A stretch of DNA of 64,000 nt. Source: Aphanomyces cochlioides. Lineage: Eukaryota; Oomycota; Saprolegniomycetes; Saprolegniales; Verrucalvaceae. The notes under the pieces were generated by a model. That model did no database searches. It was not told the origin of the DNA and was given only the letters and a program-made list of their open reading frames with translations. Shown here one piece after another: positions 56,090 through 64,000 of the stretch. The stretch spans positions 744,001 through 808,000 of the forward strand of contig JAHQRK010000008.1 in assembly GCA_019828595.1 (NCBI GenBank). Direction: 5' to 3'. Within the stretch, counting starts at the first letter, position 1. Each line of letters starts with the position of its first letter. The translations under genes were made by a program, and so were the position numbers.

Positions 56090-58493
56090 ATGGAATCAAC
56101 AAGCGAAGATCACTTGGCTGTGTCGAATACACTGCACGAATTTGCAGTCCACTCAGAGCAATGTTTTTCCAGCCCCAAAGAGGCACAAGACTCTCTTAAC
56201 AAATTTGCTCGTGATCATGGATACGCGGTGATTCGTTTATACACGGCTAAAGACAAGCAACAAAGACCGCGGCGTATCGTTTTTGGATGTGATCGATCTG
56301 GTATTAATACATACAAAGCATCTAAATCAACTACAGGAACAAAAAAAAAGAAAAGGCAAATGTACGAAGAAAATTGATTGTCCAATGCGAATGCATCTTG
56401 TCCTTCAACATGGAACTGGCATGTGGCGCGTACAACACCGTGGCGACGAAATGTTTCATAACCACTAACGATCGCTGGAACCATCATCTCATGCCATACA
56501 TCGTCGCTTTGATCGCACAAAAGAAGTTGTCCAAACCATTGTGGCCGACGCCAAGTGTAGTGTCACACCTGCGCAGACAATGGTGAGACTGAAAGCATCA
56601 AATCCACAACTTTTAATACGAAAACCCGATGTGTACAACACGAAGAGGAAGCAAGAGCAACTCGAAATTGGCTCCAAAACAAGTACGCAATATCTTCTGG
56701 AGAACCTCCAATCAAATGGCGACTACGTCCGCTTCCAACTCGACAGCTTTGGGCGGGTGTCGCATCTCTTTTTTGCCCATCTGAAGGTCTTGGAGGTTTT
56801 TGACGACAATTGCGATGTCATTCTTATGGACTGTACTTACAAAACAAACAAATTCGATATGCCGCTGCACAATATGATTATTTATAGTCGGAATTTGTGG
56901 GACGGTCGTGGGATTAAGTTGTGAAAGTGTTTTCATTCAAACTAACACGATCATATTTCGTTTTCTTCAATGTCGGGAACACAAAGGTCAATAAACTAGC
57001 CTGGCTCGCCACGCTGATGATAAAGTCAGAGGGAGCACCGTCCCTGACAGGTCAAGACAATAAACACAAGGCCATCGATCAAGCTTATCTTATTGCTATA
57101 ACCAAACAATGTCAACTTACAAGCTCAAAACTGGATTCAGAGCTCAACAGAAGACGATGCAACCACAGCTTGCATGTTGGCAGCCGAGAAAACTGTGGTT
57201 GCATCCACTCCTGTTGAGCCTACGAGGCAGGTGCTTGTAAATCTTATATTGAGGAGTCATGCTACATCTAAAATGCCACAGGAATACTAACTGCCAATGT
57301 GAGGATTATTCCATGCTCGGCAACATTGGCGCCTGGGCGACGAAGACAGGAAACAAATACCCACTCGTGCGACGTTGAAAAAAGTCGATTAATCATGTGC
57401 TATATAACGTCAAACTCGAAAGGATGAGGTTTGTTTTGTCTGGAACCATCTATTGACGAAGTTAGTCGAATGACCCTCGACGCACAGCCATCTACTTTAA
57501 AGCATTGTGCAACGAACGGCAGTCAAATCTTAAGCATGAAAGTTTACACTTTCTTGAGGGATAAAAATCCCTCGTTTTTTTATAATCTCGGATCGTATTG
57601 GTACTACTTCAAGTTTGTATTGGTTTAATCCTCAAATCAAAATTTGAGGGACTTTCATCCCCCTCTATATATTGAAAAGAGGACATCCATCCCTCAATAA
57701 TTGGAGAATTGGGGTTAGCGGCATGAACTCAACACTACATTTGGCGCACTGTTTCATGCGCGGTGAGTCCACTGACGATTATCTATGGGCGCTTGCAGCT
57801 TTGCGGGAATGTCTGGGAGCTCGTTCCATTGAACACCCGAAACTCTTTCTTGTTGACCGGGATTTGGCCTTACTGAATGCGTTGGAATCTGTCTTCATGG
57901 ATGTACCTGTCCTATTGTGTTTATGGCATGTTGTGAAGGCTGTCCAGGCTTGGTGGAGCATATCCCTACAAGAGTACAAGGATGCTATTTCTGACTCCAA
58001 AATGAAAACAAGAGTGGAGATAATGAAGCCTCTGTTTGATGCCGTACGTTCAATTATTCATAACTACGCTCTACTTCAATGTACGGCTATGCTATCAACC
58101 ATGCCGACTCGTCCATGCCTTGGCGTTTTCTCCAAAACGATGGGTTTGCCGTGCGCACATAAATTGTGGTCGCTCTTACGGTCAGCTCATTCTCTTGCCC
58201 CGGCAGACTTCCACGCACATTGGTGGATTGATCGAAGATGTTCACCAACACAGGTCCCCGCGCAAGTTCTAGATCCAATGACAAGGCAAACGCGGCGTGC
58301 TGAACAGAGGAGACGGAGAACAGTTTCCCACTGTAGAGGGCGTGGTCCACGAGGGACACGTCGCTTCCCATCACGATTTGAACGAGAGGTAGACCAAGTC
58401 GAGCGACAACCCCTGCCGACATTGTCAGCTGTGATGGGGACTAGAGAAACAACATACAATTTCCCAGACATTCGCTTCAGCCTCTTGAACTAG
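56090..58493 (+). pseudogene. FAR1/MULE transposase, interrupted
   Basis: MESTSEDHLAVSNTLHEFAV starts a FAR1-type zinc-binding region. It ends in CTKKIDCPMRMHLV and FHNH, supplying the Cys and His ligands. The frame slips inside a run of nine As at about 56341, and a TAA follows HNH at 56466. The MULE core follows, with the first aspartate in VILMDCTYKTNK (about 56830). After LHNMI (56879) an ~831-bp foreign stretch interrupts the gene, which resumes at GVSGMNSTLHLAH (57711). FLVDRDLALLNAL gives the second aspartate, LLCLWHVVKAVQAWW follows, and PCAH is a SWIM-type zinc finger remnant. MULE transposases bind the long TIRs and make 9-bp duplications. This copy is dead. Confidence 0.85.
56880..57710. 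other. Insertion interrupting the MULE transposase
   Basis: About 831 bp that break the conserved join between MPLHNMI and GVSGMN. ATT occurs at both edges and may be a 3-bp target duplication. No TIRs or coding sequence were recognised. The region 57540-57690 has several GAGGGAT/ATCCCTC words. Confidence 0.6.
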
Positions 58494-58647
58494 ACATAAC
58501 TGAAACTTAGACAAATTCATGTTTTGACTTGTACAATGCTGTTAGTTTGGTAGCGGCAAATCGAATCCAAAATGTGGCGTGGAACGCATCAGCAAATCTC
58601 CATGACTGGTAGCAGCAAGATAAATTCCCAGCAGCAACTCCAGTCCC

Positions 58648-58965
58648 CGATAGCATCGCTCAACAATAGTGCTTCATGGCGGCGCAGCGGGGCGGCAATT
58701 CTCCATGACTGGTAGTAGCAAGTCCTATCCCCAGCAGCAAGTCCAATCCTCAGCAGCAACTAGCGCTCAAGAGCAGATCTTTTTGGCGGCATGGCTGCAT
58801 GGCGGCGCAACAGTGTGTCTCTCTGCTGATTGTCCGGTAAATGTGACTAGTACTCGTAGTAGATACTATAATTCAAGTCACACATGAGTTTGTAAACTCA
58901 TACAAATCCGAAGTATAAGGGTCTGACAAATAAAAACAGGGGTCCGATGTTTAACAACATCTCCC
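58648..58965 (-). repeat. MULE right terminal inverted repeat
   Basis: About 318 bp, inverted relative to 51757-52066. A partial direct duplication of its inner end (CCATGACTGGTAGCAGCAAG) lies just inside it at about 58601-58647. Confidence 0.9.
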
Positions 58966-59312
58966 GTCCAAGAAGTTCAATTATCTTCTCCATGGTCATA
59001 TGGGAGAATTGCTATTTTGTCCATGAGAAGAGGACTCGTGATCCTTCTCTTGAATGTTGAGGCGTCGTCTTTATGCGATGCAATCGATGAAGAGATTGTT
59101 GAAATCTTTTGCCCGGCTTCAAGGTACCGCAACTTTGTTACTCCGCCCACGTTCGAAAGTATTCATTTCAATTTCACGATTCTCAAGAAGGCTGCTCTTC
59201 TCTCTCCACCACTTTGAGAATTTTTAAGTATTTGCAAAGGGTACGCAGCTACAAAGTTGCCTCTTCCCATCTCGATTGGATGCAAGGTCAGGGAGTGAGG
59301 GAGGAAGTTTTT

Positions 59313-59618
59313 CTAACATTTGTGCTCGTGAGTCCTCTGTTGGCATTGCCCATTCACTTTACTTTCTTGAGACAACATTTCCTCCATGCTTTCAACTTGA
59401 ATGCGTTTAGCTTGCATTACTGTCTTCCGATCGAGATAACAAGCTTTAAGGTGGCCAAGAAACGATGATATCAGCTCTCGTCTCCTTTGGCAATGCCCGA
59501 ATAAGCGTCGACTTATCACAACGAGTGAAGAGTATGGCAGACAGAGCATGCGGGGCCTTCTCCGAGCCGTCGTCCTCTCAACTAACTTGCCAGGACGATT
59601 TTCCTTGACAGCCTTCAT
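59313..59618 (-). CDS. Hypothetical small basic protein
   Basis: Not recognised. ATG 59618 opens a 101-residue arginine/lysine-rich frame (MKAVKENRPGKLVERTTARR), with a more helical end (VMQAKRIQVESMEEMLSQES). It is head to head with the TLC gene across a 212-bp region with four CCAAT boxes, two in each orientation, which is the main support for a real gene. It may have unrecognised introns. Confidence 0.3.
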   Translation of the reverse strand: MKAVKENRPGKLVERTTARRRPRMLCLPYSSLVVISRRLFGHCQRRRELISSFLGHLKACYLDRKTVMQAKRIQVESMEEMLSQESKVNGQCQQRTHEHKC

Positions 59619-59830
59619 GTTCTATTTATAGAATAACGTCCTATGATTGGTTAGATTAAAATATATCAGCCAATCATTAGTCGTTAAATTTTCAGAGTAA
59701 GATATAATTGGTTTGTAAAACTTGATTTAAGCCAATCAAAATCTACTGTGAACTTGGTATCCGGATGTCACTCTTTCCGGATACCACGCAGGAAGACAAG
59801 TGAAGATACCCAAGGAACAAATTCCTCATC
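59619..59830. promoter_or_regulatory. Probable bidirectional promoter with CCAAT boxes and CCGGAT palindrome
   Basis: CCAAT words in both directions: TGATTGGTT (about 59645), GCCAATCATT (about 59670), TAATTGGTTT (about 59705), GCCAATCAAAA (about 59731). A perfect 10-bp palindrome, GGTATCCGGA-(10)-TCCGGATACC, lies at 59756-59785, ending 45 bp before the ATG at 59831. Confidence 0.5.
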
Positions 59831-60763
59831 ATGAAGGTCTCGACGGCTCTCGTCAGCGCCGGTTGCGCTGGTCTCTGTGTCTTTCTGACCTATCTGGATG
59901 CTCAACTTGGATACGTTGCTCTTTTCTCGACGGTTTGAACCCCTTGGATCGCTCTCTTTCATCCGTTTCTAGGTGTTTTTCGCGATTCGGTCGCTCGTCG
60001 TCCCATACTTGTCCTCCACGTATGTCGCAGCCTACAGAGAGCAAAAGCTGGAATTCGCGACGCTGGAGAATCGCCTCTTGTGGAGCAACACAACCGTCTC
60101 CTTGATCCATTCGTGCTTGTCGTCGGCGCTCAGTGTCTTCGTGCTTTTCTTCACGCCGATCGACGACTGGGTTCATTCATGCTCAACTGCAGCGCTCATA
60201 TGCCTCTCACTCTCGACGGGCTATTTCATCTACGACTTCTATGACATGGTCGCGGGTGATCTGTGGCAGCGCGCTGCAGGCATTCTCGTCCACCATATCA
60301 TGGTTGTCACTTGTTACGTGGCTGCGCTGCATTATCATGTCGCCGTGCCGTACCTTGTAGTCATGCTGCTCCTTGAGATTAATTCCATCTGCCTCCATGC
60401 TCGAAAACTCATGTCCATGGTTGGCTTTACAATGCTAGATCGAGTTTATGGTTTGGCGTGGCAAGCGCTGTGGATGACCTTTTATACGACACGCATGCTA
60501 GTGCCTCTCGGCGTCCATGTTGGCGTTTTCTTGGACCGCGATCGGTTTCCTCATCTGGTATGCAAAATTTAACATTCTTGGTCTCATGAAATGGCCATGT
60601 AGATGCAATTTATCACAGCATTCCTTGGAACTTCAGTGCTCCATGTCCTTAATTTCATGGTATTTCATTCCTCGCTGCCTCCTAGTAATAGACATCTACA
60701 TAGGTCTATCAAGGATGCTCCAAGGCATACAACAAAGAATTAAAAGCGAAGCGAACTGCATAA
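59831..60763 (+). CDS. TLC-domain (TRAM/LAG1/CLN8) membrane protein
   Basis: Four exons, with introns at 59933-59972, 60558-60602 and 60660-60703 (40-45 nt). MKVSTALVSAGCAGLCVFLT is the first membrane helix. ENRLLWSNTTVSLIHSCLSS, STGYFIYDFYDM, GILVHHIMVVTCYVA and LLEINSICLHARKLMSM are the typical TLC-domain landmarks, the paired histidines in VHHIM being conserved in the family. At least six membrane helices are expected. The last exon ends KAKRTA, so lysine and arginine lie at positions -4 and -3, resembling a KKxx ER-retrieval signal. Related proteins act in ceramide synthesis or membrane-lipid balance; the TLCD type is likely but the substrate is unknown. The stop lies 10 bp from the convergent PTH2 gene. 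Confidence 0.85.
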
Positions 60764-60773
60764 ATGATGTAAT

Positions 60774-61310
60774 CTACATGAGCTTTAAATGACCCGTGAG
60801 TGCATCTACATCGCCATTTGGCGCAGGTCCGACTGCCAAGACAGTCTTTGTGTCAGGGGCAATCTGTGTACGGCCAGCATCGACGACGACGTAATGCACG
60901 AGGCCGAGTTCCTTGGCACGAGCTGCGAGTTCGAGCATTTCTTGCTCGGTTTCAACTTTGAGGGCCACTTTGGCTTGTCCCAACGCTTCCCAGCACTCAA
61001 GAGCTTGTGGGGTTCGCTTCACAGCTCGCTTGTATGCACCCAGAGTCGCGTGACCACATTGGGCAGCAATCTTTCCTTTGCCCATCTTCAAATCGTTTCG
61101 CACGACGAGCACCATCTTGTGTGGCTCCCACTTGAGCGTTTCTTCGCCAGCTTCTTCGTCATCACTGTCTTCGTCGCTGGCATCTTCAGCATCTTCCTTC
61201 TGATGACTCGTCTTTCGGCTAGTCGTCAAGCTCGGCAGAGCCGTCGTCGGCAAGAAAGAGGCAATCAAGACCCCAAGGAAGAACGCGGCAGTTCCTTTGG
61301 CGAGCTCCAT
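60774..61310 (-). CDS. PTRH2: Peptidyl-tRNA hydrolase 2 (PTH2 family)
   Basis: A single-exon 178-residue protein. Residues 5-26 (KGTAAFFLGVLIASFLPTTA) form an N-terminal membrane anchor as in mitochondrial-outer-membrane PTRH2. An acidic linker with DEDSDDEEAGEE follows, then the catalytic domain from about residue 65. That domain has MVLVVRNDLKMGKGKIAAQC then GHATLGAYKRA, the conserved active-site stretch, and later YVVVDAGRTQIAPDTKTVLA and VGPAP. The enzyme frees tRNA from stalled peptidyl-tRNA; the family is unrelated to bacterial Pth. The length and motif order are complete. CCAAT boxes lie upstream at about 61358, 61428, 61460 and 61484. Confidence 0.95.
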   Translation of the reverse strand: MELAKGTAAFFLGVLIASFLPTTALPSLTTSRKTSHQKEDAEDASDEDSDDEEAGEETLKWEPHKMVLVVRNDLKMGKGKIAAQCGHATLGAYKRAVKRTPQALECWEALGQAKVALKVETEQEMLELAARAKELGLVHYVVVDAGRTQIAPDTKTVLAVGPAPNGDVDALTGHLKLM

Positions 61311-62672
61311 CCACTCTGAAATGCCAACTTATCCAAAAAATCCTCTAAAATTCATAAATTCACCAATAAAATTCAATTCAATAATTATTTTTGGCGAATT
61401 AAATGGGATAAAATGCATATTTTCGACCAATGAATTTTATTAAAATTAGTCTATTTGACCAATCAAACTCTTTCACGATTCTATCCAATGTGTTATCCTC
61501 TTAATTGATAAATGTCTAAGGCCCTTAGCGGATACGAATGAATGAATGACCGTGTTAATAAGCTCTCATAAGACTTTTGGGGTCGATTGTTTAAAGGGAT
61601 GTAACTAGCACAGAAGCCAAACTTCAGACATTACAACAATTTGCATCCTAACTGCATCGTAAAGTTAGCAAACCGATATTTGCAACGTATCTGGACTTTC
61701 ATATTGTCTCCCATTGCGATCACGATAAATTTCAACGCGTATTCTGTAACGATGAGCTTTAGGTATGAATGAGCAGGCTCAAGAATCAAGCGGGTTGTAC
61801 ATGGCCCGATTGTGTACTGACAAGTTTGGTCGAGGCGTGAAGTATTTGTCTTTATTTGATGTTATCCCCCTTCTCGCTTTACGTGGACTCTACTAAAGTC
61901 AAGACTAGAAAGTAAACGCTGTCTCTTTCATGTTGTCCCGCAGCTGGAATTGTCACTTGCCCAGTTTGGTGGAAATCTGCGAATGCAGCCATCTCACTAT
62001 CGCGACCTAATTGATAAAATTTGCAATCCGGAGCAGACTTGACCCGTAAGACACTAGAAATTCAGCTCGAATATTTTGTATTCATGAGTTCAAGCATCTT
62101 GGAGTCTCAAGAGTCTTCATCAAATCTCGAGAGCCGTCGTCGTTGTAATAATACACAGACTTTCTCCTCGACCGTGGACACGATGCTCATTATAAGTTGC
62201 TCTCAATCAAGAATGCAAAAACATTCGTAACATCGAATGCAGCCGTGGCACCATTACAACAAACAATTGAAATATTCAATGAGCTTGGTTAGCCATCCAG
62301 GTGCTAGATCAATCAAAGATTACTCGACGAGTATTCCATAAAGGCTTGGCCATCAACAGGAAGTGACGATACCTCCATTTTGACGTTTATATCTCACTAT
62401 AATGGTCACAAACTTGTCCAACCTCGATCAATTGCAAAAGGTGATCACATCAGGGATGTCAATTCCGTGTCGTCTTCAAGTGAACTGAACGTGAGAGTAA
62501 ACTATAAGTAGTGAAACTCTACGGGATCGTGAATCAGCCTAAATCATAGAATAACAGATACGGTGTGATTTGTGTCATAATGACAAGCCGACACTTTTTA
62601 TGTTAGCTAACGGAAGGGATAAATTTTGACGCTCAATTTGCATCATGGCGAGTTTGATCGACACAACTTATC
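61311..62672. other. Intergenic
   Basis: The first ~190 bp hold the CCAAT boxes of the PTH2 gene. The remainder has only short open frames and no recognised feature. Confidence 0.4.
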
Positions 62673-63203
62673 ATGGAGACAACCAAGTGCTACTTTGCCG
62701 CTTGCAATAACGACGTTGCGCCAGGGTCTTGGAAGTGCCATTTCCACAAGAGTCGACGGAAATGTATTGTACCTGATTGCCGAAACCAAGTGTCCGCCCG
62801 TCAACGCTGCGTTTCTCATGGCGGGAAAGAACCATGCGCATTTCCAAGCTGCGACGCCAATGCTCGCATTCGAGGCTACTGTGGACGCCACGGGGTCATG
62901 CCGAAAAAACTCCGATGTACGTTTGATGGATGCACCAAGTTTGCCCATGCGAGGCAGCGGTGTGTAGCCCATGGGGGAGGTCGTCGCTGCAGCGTTCATG
63001 GCTGCACGTCTCTCTCAAGAAACAGAGGCATGTGCCAACGCCATGGCAAACAAGTCGAATATCGGCACAATATCCAAGCAAACACACAGCCAAAAGAAGA
63101 AGACGCATCGCAAGACGACGAGATCAAAGAAGTCGATTGGCTCGTCCTTGACGAAGTCTTACTCAACGCTGCCCACCACGATTTAAGCTCTCTCGTCTTA
63201 TAA
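62673..63203 (+). CDS. WRKY19-like cysteine/histidine-repeat protein
   Basis: A 176-residue single-exon protein starting METTKCYFAACNNDV. Five zinc-knuckle-like repeats of C-x4-C-x9-C-x2-H type run through residues 6-125; clear examples are CIVPDCRNQVSARQRCVSHG and CTFDGCTKFAHARQRCVAHG. An acidic tail follows (EEDASQDDEIKEVDW). These repeats are expanded in oomycetes, where databases often label the proteins WRKY19-like, although there is no WRKY heptapeptide here. A nuclear DNA- or protein-binding role is likely but unproven. It converges on a second gene of the same family. Confidence 0.85.
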   Translation: METTKCYFAACNNDVAPGSWKCHFHKSRRKCIVPDCRNQVSARQRCVSHGGKEPCAFPSCDANARIRGYCGRHGVMPKKLRCTFDGCTKFAHARQRCVAHGGGRRCSVHGCTSLSRNRGMCQRHGKQVEYRHNIQANTQPKEEDASQDDEIKEVDWLVLDEVLLNAAHHDLSSLVL

Positions 63204-63343
63204 ATATGTAGATAAATTTACACTCAATACGTAACTTCATCGTTGCTTTGATGGGATGAACAAACGTCGCCATCAGGAATCGCCCAAGCCGTGCATCCGT
63301 TCACAGTGCAATGCTTTCCTACAAGGAATACCTCTTACTTAGC

Positions 63344-64000
63344 TCATTCCTCTTGGCAGATATGTTTAGCCTTACCTCCACCATGGCGTTTGCAAAATCC
63401 GCCGCCGCGATGTCGATTTGGACATCTACACGAAGCAGAAAGACAAATCTCAAGTGGAATGGGAAATCAAACCCTTCAGCTTGGCAGCGAGGACCACCCC
63501 CACCGTGGGCAATGCAAAACCCACGACCTTTGTTGCGCTTGGCACAGCCTTCAAATTTACACAACGTGCCACCTCCATGAGCATTGCAGTGCCCGCCACT
63601 GTTGGCTAATTTGGTGCACCCAGTCGTTTTGCATGTGCGTTTGCTCCCATGTTGGTAGCAAAAGTGACCACGATGGCGAATTTTTGAGCAGCCTTCCACT
63701 TGACAAGGTTTCGTTCCTCCATGTGCTTGGCAAAAGCCGCCTAAGGTACCATCGTCAACAATAATGCGAAACTAAACAAGCTCAAACCCGCTTGCTGGAA
63801 TTTTACACAGCCTGGCTCGTGGCATGGCCGCCCAGGACGTTTCTTTTGACGGAGGGGTGGAGGGGGCGGCGGTGAGAAAGGAGAATCTCCCGAACGGAGT
63901 GGGGGCAAGATGACAATGGAACCGACTGGAACTGGAGAAGATGGTGGGGCTACTTGGACATCGTCTGGTGGGCTGTAGTTCGCAGTGCCATTTTGGAATC
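63344..64000 (-). CDS. WRKY19-like cysteine/histidine-repeat protein, C-terminal part (runs off the window)
   Basis: The frame is open to the right edge, where it encodes a proline-rich region (PPSSPVPVGS... SPFSPPPPPP) and a basic GRP motif. Then come repeats of the same zinc-knuckle type: CHEPGCVKFQQAGGFCQAHG, CQVEGCSKIRHRGHFCYQHG, CKTTGCTKLANSGGHCNAHG, CKFEGCAKRNKGRGFCIAHG and a last one ending CKRHGGG. Two 47-nt introns (63741-63787 and 63426-63472) interrupt repeats; removing both keeps repeat spacing and frame and gives the stop at 63344. The N-terminus lies beyond 64000. 140 bp separate its end from the convergent relative. Confidence 0.8.

Larger units (their letters stand above)
51757..58965 (+). 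mobile_element. Complete 7.2-kb Mutator-like element (MULE) with nested insertions
   Basis: Starts GGGAGATGTT and ends with the inverse, AACATCTCCC. The direct repeat GTCCAAGAA flanks it on both sides (51748-51756 and 58966-58974), a perfect 9-bp target duplication as made by Mutator transposases. The TIRs are 51757-52066 and 58648-58965. It contains a FAR1/MULE transposase gene (56090-58493) and, near its left end, an entire Crypton-like element (52393-54743). The region 54745-56089 holds only unrecognised open frames. Confidence 0.9.

Noticed and set aside
51757..58965. LTR retrotransposon bounded by ~310-bp repeats
   Set aside because: The terminal repeats are inverted, not direct, the target duplication is 9 bp, and the internal gene is a MULE transposase; there is no pol.
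60789..61319. 176-codon plus-strand frame
   Set aside because: Antisense shadow of the PTH2 gene, whose protein is unmistakable.
1..64000. tRNA genes
   Set aside because: I looked for the T-loop (GGTTCGAAT/GGTTCAAAT) with paired acceptor stems; the few GTTCGA words seen lie in coding sequence or lack partners. A tRNAscan-type search would be decisive.

Overview
The window looks like nuclear DNA of an oomycete, most likely a saprolegnialean water mould (Saprolegnia/Achlya/Thraustotheca/Aphanomyces type). The grounds are Crinkler (CRN) genes, a multi-domain elicitin-like protein, WRKY19-like cysteine/histidine repeat proteins, a membrane-anchored GH3 glucosidase, very short introns (about 37-57 nt) and gene-to-gene gaps as small as 10-45 bp. 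The genus is inference. I saw no rRNA, tRNA or CRISPR array.

Layout. 0.2-1.5 kb: a deleted pogo-like transposon with TIRs and TA target sites. 4.5-6.4 kb: a dead CRN gene, with small MITEs and relics out to 10 kb. 10.7-12.2 kb: a Ty3/gypsy integrase fragment fused to a Harbinger transposase, then its partner ORF. 13.1-15.3 kb: a decayed tyrosine recombinase gene. 16.6-18.3 kb: an intact CRN (ubiquitin-like header, PD-(D/E)xK-like segment, kinase-like segment), facing a second dead CRN copy at 18.75-20.4 kb. 21.2-24.75 kb: a many-exon gene joining IQ, WW-like, trypsin-like protease, FN3 and helical-repeat parts. 24.8-27.5 kb: a GH3 beta-glucosidase on the opposite strand with one frameshift. 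27.8-28.7 kb: a TIR element next to a ten-copy array of a 937-bp unit (28.75-38.12 kb) carrying a 25-bp perfect cruciform. 38.2-40.5 kb: a decayed Crypton-like element. 41.4-41.9 kb: a Harbinger relic. 42.7-45.8 kb: two same-length 677-bp palindromic MITEs on either side of an ankyrin-repeat gene; the second ends 24 bp before the start codon of a PLAA/Doa1 gene (45.85-48.8 kb). 49.5-51.0 kb: an elicitin-like triple-repeat membrane protein. 51.757-58.965 kb: a complete Mutator-like element (MULE) bounded by about 310-bp TIRs and a perfect 9-bp target duplication, with a second Crypton-like element nested inside. 59.3-64 kb: compact housekeeping-type genes (TLC-domain membrane protein, peptidyl-tRNA hydrolase 2, two WRKY19-like proteins).

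The window is therefore an effector- and transposon-rich segment set among compact conserved genes. The CRN, GH3 and elicitin-like products fit a secreted/host-interaction repertoire. PLAA (ubiquitin/Cdc48 pathway), PTH2 and the TLC protein are core cell functions. The items I consider most worth following are the cruciform-bearing array, the IQ/WW/protease/FN3 gene, the MULE with a nested Crypton, the MITE at the PLAA promoter, and a CCGGAT palindrome found about 45 bp upstream of three unrelated start codons.
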